Shown here: positions 1 to 6,924 of the stretch, one piece after another
Layout: the number at the start of each line of letters is the position of its first letter
Position numbering within the stretch: the first letter of the stretch is position 1
NCBI RefSeq assembly: GCF_963678245.1
Contig: NZ_OY782770.1
Location: forward strand, 124,001 to 188,000
Origin: an uncultured Sunxiuqinia sp.
GTDB taxonomy: Bacteria; Bacteroidota; Bacteroidia; Bacteroidales; Prolixibacteraceae
Direction: 5' to 3'
DNA: 64,000 nucleotides
Made by a program: the position numbers and the translations under genes
Notes under the pieces: model-generated
What the model saw: only the letters and a program-made list of their open reading frames with translations
What the model was told of the DNA's origin: nothing
The model's database searches: none

Positions 1-164
1 TCAGCTCTGGAGAATTCTTCAGCTTTTGTTTTCCAACAAAAAGGCACGCATAATATTACAAGAAAAAGCAACCTTCGCTTGAGCATAGTGACCAAAAATT
101 ATGTAAGAAATTTCTTTTGCGCAACGAAATTTACAAAAAAGCATTCGTTTTTTATAAATAACAG

Positions 165-194
165 AAAAGAAGCTTTTGGTTTAAAGCTTCTTTT
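165..194 (-). terminator. hairpin downstream of the frameshifted small gene
   Basis: A perfect 12-bp inverted repeat (165-176 against 183-194, AAAAGAAGCTTT and its complement) encloses a 6-nt loop and ends in four T on the minus strand. It lies 15 nt past the stop codon of the small gene at 209-401, so I read it as that gene's terminator. It could equally serve a gene entering from the left edge on the plus strand. The 1-164 stretch has no gene I can support; all three plus frames stay open for a short distance and could hold a truncated C-terminus. Confidence 0.5.
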
Positions 195-208
195 CAATTT
201 CTTAGCTA

Positions 209-401
209 TTAGATATCTCCAAAATCGATATCCGTTTCTTCATCCTGAGAAGGTGCAATCATATTATTTTGATCACCATACGACTGAATTTGTTTGGTAC
301 TTGCCGGTTCAGTGTATTCTTCTGTGGGATCCTGGCATTCTACAAATACCCCCCCCCAATAAAATTAAAGATACTAACGAAATATAAATTGTTCTTTTCA
401 T
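209..401 (-). pseudogene. small exported protein, frameshifted at a G9 tract (or phase-variable)
   Basis: Starting at the ATG at 401-399, the frame runs through a hydrophobic signal-like N-terminus (MKRTIYISLVSLILLGG) into a run of nine G (minus strand, codons 15-18) and then hits an early TGA. With eight G the frame stays open for 63 codons to TAA at 209-211 and ends in SQDEETDIDFGDI. That tail is almost identical to the end of the 114-aa protein next door, which is strong evidence that the open version is the true one. The tract may be a sequencing error, a genuine lesion or a slippage switch. There is a signal peptide but no good lipobox (FVEC). Function unknown. Confidence 0.6.
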
Positions 402-456
402 TTTTAAAGTTTTAAATTATTAATACAAAAATGTAAACATAGAAGAGACTTCTATT

Positions 457-801
457 TTAATTTCCATCTCCAAAATCGATATCTGTTTCTTCATCCTGTG
501 CGGGTCCATATTCTCCCTCTTTAACTTTTTGTTGAACCACACATTTAATGGTCTTGTAACTTTTACTTTTATCCAATGCAATTGGAACTGTGGATGAAAA
601 AATTGGGTTTTCCGGACCGTTCATCAACTGGGTTACAGTCGAAAGAGTAACAACAACTCCCCAATACTTTTTTGTTTCAGTTGAAATTTCCTGTTGCTCA
701 ATACTGGCAATGGTTTGGTCCTGTGAGCAATTCAATACAACCCCAAGTTCATAATGGCTTGATGCTTTGCTTAAACTCAGGTAAGGTTTGTAACTTTTCA
801 T
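457..801 (-). CDS. hypothetical protein, 114 aa, acidic C-terminal tag
   Basis: I do not recognise this family. The protein has no signal peptide, no membrane segment and two cysteines (near residues 25 and 87). It ends in an acidic tail, AQDEETDIDFGDGN. The same tail, encoded by an almost identical 33-nt stretch, closes the frameshifted small gene just downstream on the same strand. The two therefore look like one transcription unit of related or partner proteins. A TACATTTG -7 box about 140 nt upstream could be the promoter. Coding is supported by the conserved tail and the clean single frame; the product is otherwise unassigned. Confidence 0.55.
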   Translation of the reverse strand: MKSYKPYLSLSKASSHYELGVVLNCSQDQTIASIEQQEISTETKKYWGVVVTLSTVTQLMNGPENPIFSSTVPIALDKSKSYKTIKCVVQQKVKEGEYGPAQDEETDIDFGDGN

Positions 802-937
802 GTTTTTTTTTTAGTTTGTACAATCTCCATACTTCTTTATTATAGTGTGCCAACGCATGAAACTCCGAAGTCCCCCTCCTGTATGAGCGAAATTTTGATC
901 ATGGTCGTTTCATCATTATAAAATAGCATGGGTTTTT

Positions 938-945
938 CAAATGTA
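938..945 (-). promoter_or_regulatory. -7 promoter element TACATTTG for the 114-aa gene
   Basis: The minus strand carries a perfect match to the Bacteroidota -7 consensus TAnnTTTG. I see no convincing -33 TTTG at the right distance, so this is tentative. Transcription from it would start near 931 and leave a roughly 130-nt leader. That leader contains a 29-codon ORF (840-929) of unknown status. The rest of the 802-1266 intergenic stretch holds the LytTR-like repeats described separately and is otherwise featureless. Confidence 0.4.
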
Positions 946-1169
946 ACAATTATTTCACTAAGTATCTTTCATTCATCCCAATAAAAAAAACTCAACAACA
1001 CACACATAAATCACTTGCAACAAGTTAATTAAATTGATATAAGTTGCATGAATTATCAATTTTGTTTGAGTTTTAAAAATGATGATTTATTACGGTTATT
1101 CAAAACAAAAGCACAACATCTACTTCATCTGTTCGAGAGATAAAAGTTCGTAGCAATTTAGCGATAAGT

Positions 1170-1201
1170 CCGCTTAACGAGAAAATGGCTCCGGTTAACG
1201 A
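1170..1201 (+). promoter_or_regulatory. candidate LytTR operator (two direct repeats, 21-bp period)
   Basis: CCGCTTAACGA (1170-1180) and CCGGTTAACGA (1191-1201) match at 10 of 11 positions and begin exactly 21 bp apart, two helical turns. LytTR-domain regulators typically bind two direct repeats of about 9-10 bp on one face of the helix at this spacing, with a GTTAAC-like core. The site is 66 bp before a gene whose C-terminus is a LytTR domain, which suggests autoregulation. Operator identity is inference; the repeat itself is seen directly. Confidence 0.5.
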
Positions 1202-1266
1202 ATAAATTTTAAAATGAGCAAAAGTTCTTGTTTTCTTGAACCGCAATCCAATAAAAATCAAACATC

Positions 1267-2001
1267 ATGAAATCAAAAAACTTATATCTGATTGCATTAC
1301 TTTTTGTATTTTTATCCGGGTGTATTGTTTTCTCATTCTATCCGCCGTACACAGATGATGATCTCTATGCAAATGATTTGCTACTTGGAGAATGGTTAGA
1401 CTCGGACTCTTCCGTCTGGCAATTTGAGTTTAACTACAAAGGAGAACATAAAGCAGAAAACCTGGATAGCACAGCCTATATTCTTCGAATCAAAGAAGAT
1501 GATAAACTATCAAAAAAATCTTTTCTGGTGCATTTAATCAAATTAGATGGCTATTATTTTCTCGATTTCTACCTGGATGATTATTTCGACAAAGATCCCG
1601 ATCTCTTCGATTGGCATGCTCTGCCGGTTCATAGTTTTGCTAAACTGGAACTGGAAAACGGTGAAGCCAAAATTAATTGGTTTGATCCGGAATGGTTGGA
1701 AGATTTAATCGAACAAAATCGAATTCGCATTCATCATGAAAATAATGGCGAGAATAAATTGCTCTATGTTGAAGCCATGGACGATTACATCCGGCTCATT
1801 TTAACCACCCAAACACTGACCGTTTACGACCGGCTGGCTGCCTTTTTAGAAAAACTTCCTTCAACCGGATTTTGTCAAATTCATAAATCATACTTGGTTG
1901 CCCTCAAGCACATTGAAGGCAATCGATTAAAAATTGCCGACACTTTTCTGCCCGTGAGCAAACGTTTTAAAGCCAGATTGATTGAGCACCTGAATACTTA
2001 A
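1267..2001 (+). CDS. chimeric lipoprotein / LytTR DNA-binding domain protein
   Basis: Residues 1-19 form a lipoprotein signal with lipobox LSGC. Residues about 20-155 resemble a Bacteroidota lipoprotein family whose members start with C-I-V, a short proline-containing stretch and a TDDDL-like acidic segment. From about residue 164 the sequence becomes a LytTR DNA-binding domain (LLYVEAMDDYIRL, then F-C-Q-I-H-K-S-Y-L-V-A-L and LPVSKRF). No transmembrane segment separates the two halves, so an exported DNA-binding domain would be topologically absurd. The first strand of LytTR seems trimmed. I read it as a deletion fusion of two genes, or an assembly join, unless the fold has a new role. It overlaps the convergent aminotransferase gene by 4 nt at the stop codons. 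Confidence 0.7.
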   Translation: MKSKNLYLIALLFVFLSGCIVFSFYPPYTDDDLYANDLLLGEWLDSDSSVWQFEFNYKGEHKAENLDSTAYILRIKEDDKLSKKSFLVHLIKLDGYYFLDFYLDDYFDKDPDLFDWHALPVHSFAKLELENGEAKINWFDPEWLEDLIEQNRIRIHHENNGENKLLYVEAMDDYIRLILTTQTLTVYDRLAAFLEKLPSTGFCQIHKSYLVALKHIEGNRLKIADTFLPVSKRFKARLIEHLNT

Positions 2002-3461
2002 AGTTCAAACCATTCTGCAACTTTCAGATGGTAGTCTTTTTCATCCTTATGGCTAAATGTATTCGTGCGAGGCACCGGCTTGTAATTTTTTGAATAATCT
2101 GAAATATTGGAGATGATATCTTTTAGCGCTGCAATAAACAATTCGACCTCCGCATTCGTCATGGTCGGATGTAGCGACCAGCGCACCCAACCCGGCTTTT
2201 CTGACATATCGCCATGGTTTATTTTATCGGTTATCGCATCGGATCGCTCTGCTGTTACTTCCAATAAAAAGTGACCATAAGTTCCGGCGCAAGCACAACC
2301 TCCCCGAACCTGAATCCCGTATTTATCGTTTAGTAACTGCACCAATAGGTTGTAATGAATACCCTGCACATAAAATGAAATTACGCCTAAACGATCGCGC
2401 TCTTCATTCGCCAGAATTTTAACGTCAGGAATGCTGTCTAAACCATCAAAAGCAAGAGTCAACAACTCGACTTCGCGCTGCATGATATTTTCGACACCCA
2501 TTTGGTCTTTTAATTGAAAACACAAAGCTGTTTTTATTGATTGTAAAAAGCCGGGGGTTCCACCATCTTCTCGAACTTCAATATTATCGACATATTTGTA
2601 TTTCCCCCATGGGTTAGTCCAATCCACCGTTCCTCCGCCCGGATGATCAGGGACGGGATTTCTATACATCGACTTATCGAAAACCAGCACTCCTGACGAG
2701 CCCGGGCCTCCCAAAAACTTGTGGGGCGAAAACAAAACAGCGTCTAGTTTCATCATTGCATCTTTCGGGTGCATGTCAATTGTTTCGTACGGAGCCGAAG
2801 CCGCAAAATCAATAAAAGCGACTCCGCCGAACTCGTGCATAATTTTAGCCATCTCAGCATAAGGTGTCCGAATTCCTGTAACATTCGAACAAGCTGTAAA
2901 TGCTCCAATTTTGAACGTGCGGCCTTTATATTCCTCCAGCTTTTTACGAAGATTTTCTGTGCTAACCTGCAAATTTTCATCCGGCTCAATAATAACTACA
3001 TCAGCAATGGTTTCGTACCAGCTTGTGTGGTTCGAATGATGCTCCATATGCGTGATAAAAACAACCGGCTTTTCAGTTTCCTCAATATTTTTACTTCCCG
3101 GAACTTTACCATTTTTCAACCCGAGAATTCGCTGAAATTTATTAATCACCGTTGTCATGCCAAATCCTGCAGTAATGATGACATCATTGGGACCGGCATT
3201 CACATGCTCTTTTATAATTCTGTGCGACAGCTGATAAGCCTTCGTCATTAGGGCTCCCGTTTCGCTGGTTTCGGTGTGCGTATTGGCTACAAAAGGGCCA
3301 AACTGCTCCAACATTTTCTGCTCTATTGGTCCATATAATCGTCCGCTGGCAATCCAGTCGGCATACAATATTTTCGGTTCTCCAAAAGGGCTGGAGAAAG
3401 TTTGATCGATACCAATAATGTTTTCACGAAAGGGTTTAAAATATTTTTCGAGTTGGGTCAT
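1998..3461 (-). CDS. class V aminotransferase / cysteine desulfurase-like PLP enzyme
   Basis: A fold-type I PLP enzyme of 487 aa, longer than IscS/SufS (about 400). Visible features are the N-terminal substrate region (ILYADWIASGR), the histidine-rich MEHHSNHTSW segment near residue 145, the D-F-A-A-S-A-P active-site strand, the PLP-binding lysine in SPHKFLGGPGSSG, and RGGCACAGTYGH in the C-terminal third. That last segment occupies the position of the catalytic-cysteine loop of desulfurases. The substrate is uncertain: members of this longer group are often just called aminotransferase class V, and no isc/suf genes are nearby. The gene is monocistronic, divergent from htpG and convergent with the LytTR chimera. 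Confidence 0.85.
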   Translation of the reverse strand: MTQLEKYFKPFRENIIGIDQTFSSPFGEPKILYADWIASGRLYGPIEQKMLEQFGPFVANTHTETSETGALMTKAYQLSHRIIKEHVNAGPNDVIITAGFGMTTVINKFQRILGLKNGKVPGSKNIEETEKPVVFITHMEHHSNHTSWYETIADVVIIEPDENLQVSTENLRKKLEEYKGRTFKIGAFTACSNVTGIRTPYAEMAKIMHEFGGVAFIDFAASAPYETIDMHPKDAMMKLDAVLFSPHKFLGGPGSSGVLVFDKSMYRNPVPDHPGGGTVDWTNPWGKYKYVDNIEVREDGGTPGFLQSIKTALCFQLKDQMGVENIMQREVELLTLAFDGLDSIPDVKILANEERDRLGVISFYVQGIHYNLLVQLLNDKYGIQVRGGCACAGTYGHFLLEVTAERSDAITDKINHGDMSEKPGWVRWSLHPTMTNAEVELFIAALKDIISNISDYSKNYKPVPRTNTFSHKDEKDYHLKVAEWFEL

Positions 3462-3655
3462 CTTGCTTGAAATTTTACTTCACTCAAAATAACGCAATAC
3501 AACTGACATAAAAACCGAGATAAGTCAGCTTTTTGCGAGTCAATAAATCAAGCTTTTGCAAACGATCGTGACAATTCGTCATTTTTTAAGAATGGCACAA
3601 GCTTTGAAAAAGAGGAGCCGTAAAGATTGATGTTAAACTAAAAAATATAAAAGCG

Positions 3656-5710
3656 ATGCAAAAAGGTAAAATTGGCGTTTCCAGTGACAATTTATTCCCC
3701 ATCATCAAAAAGTTCTTGTATTCTGATCACGATATCTTTCTTCGTGAAATCGTATCAAATGCAGTCGATGCTACTCAAAAATTAAAAACTCTTGCCGGAC
3801 GAGGTGAAACATCTGCATCAACAGAAAATGCAAAAGTTTGGGTTAGTCTGGATGAAGACAAAAAGACAATTACCATTTCTGACAATGGAATTGGAATGAC
3901 AGCCGAAGAGATTGAAAAGTATATTAACCAGATTGCTTTTTCGGGAGCCAATGAATTTCTCGAGAAATATGAAAGCGATGCCAATGCGATCATCGGGCAC
4001 TTTGGATTAGGTTTCTATTCGTCGTTTATGGTTTCGGATAAGGTTGAAATTGTAACCAAATCATACAAAGAGGGTGCGCAAGCTGTAAAATGGGAATGTG
4101 ACGGAAGTCCGGAGTACAGCATTGAAGATACCGAGCGTGAAGAAGTTGGTACTGATATTATCATGTATGTCAACGAAGATTCGAAAGAGTTTTTAAATAA
4201 AGCCCGACTTTCAGAAATCCTGAATAAATACTGTAAATTCTTGCCTATTCCTGTTGTTTTTGGAAAAGAAACAGAATGGAAAGATGGTAAAGAAGTTGAA
4301 ACAGAAAACGAAAACCAGATTAACGATCCGAATCCAGCCTGGACAAAAGCTCCGGTTGATTTGAAAGATGAGGACTATTCGGCTTTCTATCGCAAGCTTT
4401 ATCCAATGGGCGAAGATCCGTTGTTCCATATTCACTTGAATGTCGATTACCCATTCAACCTGACCGGTATTTTGTATTTCCCACGTTTGAAAAACAGCAT
4501 TGAAGTTCAGAAAAATAAAATTCAGCTGTATTCGAACCAGGTTTTTGTAACTGATTCAGTTGAAGGAATTGTTCCTGAATTTTTGACATTACTACATGGT
4601 GTGATCGACTCGCCGGATATCCCATTGAACGTTTCTCGTTCGTACTTACAAAGCGATTCGAATGTGAAGAAAATTAGTAGTCACGTTACCAAAAAAGTAG
4701 CTGATCGTTTGCACCAACTGTTCAAAGACAACCGCGAGGATTTCGAGAAAAAATGGGATGACTTGAAGATTTTCATCGAATACGGAATGCTAACCGATGA
4801 AAAGTTTGCAGAACGTGCCATGAACTTCTTCCTGTTTAAAAATACCGATGGTAAATACTTTACTTTCGAAGAATACGAAAAACTAATTAAGGATAACCAA
4901 ACAAATAAAGAAAACAACCTGGTTTACTTATACACCAGTAATCTGGAAGAACAATACTCGTTTGTACAAACAGCCAAAGATAAAGGCTACGATGTACTTA
5001 TTCTGGATAATGTTTTGGCAACCCCACTTCTAAACAAATTGGAGCAACAACATAGCGACAAACGTTTTGTGCGAGTTGACTCGGATGTGGTTGAAAACCT
5101 GATTCAGAAAGAGGAAGAAAAAGAAGAATTGAGTTGGGAAGAAAAAGAAGAACTGAGCCCGGTATTTCAGGCGGTTTGCCCTGCGGATAATGGCGTCAAT
5201 TACATTGTTGATTTTAAAAACTTAGGCGAAGCCGGCCAACCAATCGTTATCACACGTAACGAATTTATGCGCCGAATGAAAGATATGGGTCAGCTGCAAG
5301 GCGGAGGTATAAATATGTACGGCAACCTGCCCGACAGCTTAAATCTTGTTGTAAATACAGCTCATCCATTGGTACAAAAAGTATTGGAATCGAAAGATAA
5401 AAAATTAGGTAAAGCTTTTGAAACGATAAAAGAAGACTTAACTGCCAAGAAACAGGAAAAGGATTCTTTGGAAAAAGCGAAAGAAGGAAAGAAAGAAGAG
5501 GAGGTTCCTGCCGCAGACAAAGAAAAATTGGATGATCTGCAAAAAGTGATTGCGGAATTAGAACAACAAAAACGCGAAAAACTTAGTGACTTTGGTAAAA
5601 AGAATAAATTTACCAAGCAAATGGTTGACTTAGCGTTATTGGCAAATGGCATGCTAAAAGGAGAAGCACTCGATAAATTTGTACGTCGCAGTGTGGAGCT
5701 GATCAAGTAA
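3656..5710 (+). CDS. htpG: HtpG, Hsp90-family molecular chaperone
   Basis: Cytosolic ATP-dependent chaperone of the Hsp90 family, 684 aa (E. coli HtpG is 624; the Bacteroidota forms are longer). The N-terminal GHKL ATPase shows FLREIVSNAVDA, the ATP-lid motif DNGIGM, and GHFGLGFYSSFMV. The middle domain carries LNVSRSYLQ with the conserved arginine. Two highly charged Glu/Lys-rich insertions (around residues 485-500 and 600-640) account for the extra length. The ATG at 3656 gives the canonical start just before the helix that leads to the FLYS segment. A strong terminator follows 27 nt after the stop, so the gene is transcribed alone. Confidence 0.97.
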   Translation: MQKGKIGVSSDNLFPIIKKFLYSDHDIFLREIVSNAVDATQKLKTLAGRGETSASTENAKVWVSLDEDKKTITISDNGIGMTAEEIEKYINQIAFSGANEFLEKYESDANAIIGHFGLGFYSSFMVSDKVEIVTKSYKEGAQAVKWECDGSPEYSIEDTEREEVGTDIIMYVNEDSKEFLNKARLSEILNKYCKFLPIPVVFGKETEWKDGKEVETENENQINDPNPAWTKAPVDLKDEDYSAFYRKLYPMGEDPLFHIHLNVDYPFNLTGILYFPRLKNSIEVQKNKIQLYSNQVFVTDSVEGIVPEFLTLLHGVIDSPDIPLNVSRSYLQSDSNVKKISSHVTKKVADRLHQLFKDNREDFEKKWDDLKIFIEYGMLTDEKFAERAMNFFLFKNTDGKYFTFEEYEKLIKDNQTNKENNLVYLYTSNLEEQYSFVQTAKDKGYDVLILDNVLATPLLNKLEQQHSDKRFVRVDSDVVENLIQKEEEKEELSWEEKEELSPVFQAVCPADNGVNYIVDFKNLGEAGQPIVITRNEFMRRMKDMGQLQGGGINMYGNLPDSLNLVVNTAHPLVQKVLESKDKKLGKAFETIKEDLTAKKQEKDSLEKAKEGKKEEEVPAADKEKLDDLQKVIAELEQQKREKLSDFGKKNKFTKQMVDLALLANGMLKGEALDKFVRRSVELIK

Positions 5711-5737
5711 AAACAGCCTATCAAATAAATGACTGAG

Positions 5738-5773
5738 AAGAGCGATCGGGCGTAAGCCATTTCGCTCTTTTTT
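5738..5773 (+). terminator. intrinsic terminator of htpG
   Basis: An 8-bp stem AAGAGCGA (5738-5745) pairs with TCGCTCTT (5762-5769) and runs into a T6 tract. It is 28 nt beyond the htpG stop. Confidence 0.8.
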
Positions 5774-6001
5774 CAAATCTATAAACTCGTAAATATTTAT
5801 TTTTTCCAATATACAACTAACATTCAAATGTAGGATTGATGCATCTTTAAATGAAAAAATCATTTTTAATTAATACATTACCCAACATTTTTATATTATT
5901 TTAGCTTAAAATTAAACAGACAATTATCAGATTTTCATTTCTGAAGCAGATAACAAGCTAACTTTCAACAAACAAATAAATTACAATTAAAAACCATAAG
6001 T

Positions 6002-6832
6002 ATGAGAAGAACACAAACACTTAAATTCGTTTCTCTGGCTGTCGTATTAGCTCTGTTTGCTGGTACTTTCGTTGCATGTACAGGCGGTAAAAAAGAAAAA
6101 AAGGCTGAGCCTAAAATTGTTGAGGAAACGATAAAAGAAGAAATCGAAGACTACTCTTACCCCATATCATCAGCATTCGAAGTAACTCAAATGTTGAACG
6201 AAATTGAAGCAAGCTACATTGTTGGAATCACCAACGAACCTGAAAAAGCGTCAGAATATTTCTCAGAAAAAAACCGTGCTGTGAATCTGGGAATTTACAC
6301 TTCAGATTTGGCTTATGCAACAACTTACAACCAGAAAACGGATGTGCAGGATTACTTTAAGGCAGCAGAAAAATTGGTGCGCGAACTAGATATGACTGAA
6401 GCATTTGAAGAAAATCTTCCTGACCAAATTGAAGAAAATCTGGACAACAATGACGAATTGGTGAATATTATCACCAACATGTTCCAAAATGCTTACACTT
6501 TTTTAAACAAACAAGGACGTCCGGAAGTGTCCTACTTGGTGCTTTCTGGAACTGTTTTCGAAGGACTATATTTGACAACTCATATCTCTGAAAATACGTT
6601 TCAAAACCCGAAAATCATTGAAGCAATTCTTTTTCAAAAAGAACCATTGATGAAACTCGAAAAAATGATGGAGCCCTACAAAGATTCAGAGATTTTGAGC
6701 GATGTATACGCTGACATAGTCGCTATCAATGACATTTATGCGTTGGAAGAGGGTACTACTGCAATGACTCAAGAACAAGTGACTAAGTTGACTGATTTTT
6801 TAACTTCTGTAAGAAATAAATTCACAAAATAA
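6002..6832 (+). CDS. hypothetical lipoprotein, helical, 276 aa
   Basis: The signal peptide ends in a lipobox (FVAC, Cys26), followed by a Lys/Glu-rich linker (residues 29-50) that typically spaces a globular domain from the membrane. The remaining roughly 220 residues are predominantly helical with no motif I can name. It precedes the large ABC transporter on the same strand with a 92-nt gap. That gap holds a weak inverted repeat, so the two may or may not be co-transcribed. Function unknown; an envelope lipoprotein is all the sequence supports. Confidence 0.75.
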   Translation: MRRTQTLKFVSLAVVLALFAGTFVACTGGKKEKKAEPKIVEETIKEEIEDYSYPISSAFEVTQMLNEIEASYIVGITNEPEKASEYFSEKNRAVNLGIYTSDLAYATTYNQKTDVQDYFKAAEKLVRELDMTEAFEENLPDQIEENLDNNDELVNIITNMFQNAYTFLNKQGRPEVSYLVLSGTVFEGLYLTTHISENTFQNPKIIEAILFQKEPLMKLEKMMEPYKDSEILSDVYADIVAINDIYALEEGTTAMTQEQVTKLTDFLTSVRNKFTK

Positions 6833-6854
6833 GACCAAGTCAGCTCTAAAATAC

Positions 6855-6910
6855 AAAACGGGTTTTTGTTGTTCCATCACATTATAGGAATACAGGAATC
6901 CGTTTTTTCT
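6855..6910 (+). terminator. possible terminator after the lipoprotein gene
   Basis: AAAACGG near 6855 and CCGTTTTTT near 6900 can pair over 7 bp and the second arm ends in a T tract. The roughly 40-nt loop is long, so this is a weak call. Confidence 0.3.
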
Positions 6911-6924
6911 TAAATTTCAGACTT

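Noticed and set aside
79..387. Plus-strand ORF of 102 codons (frame open from position 1)
   Set aside because: It covers the frameshifted minus-strand gene and its terminator hairpin, and has no recognisable feature. The minus strand is supported by the shared C-terminal tag.
2769..3251. Plus-strand ORF of 160 codons
   Set aside because: Antisense to the class V aminotransferase, whose protein motifs are unambiguous.
5362..5760. Minus-strand ORF of 132 codons
   Set aside because: Antisense to the Lys/Glu-rich end of htpG; its Ser/Phe/Leu content is the mirror of that composition.
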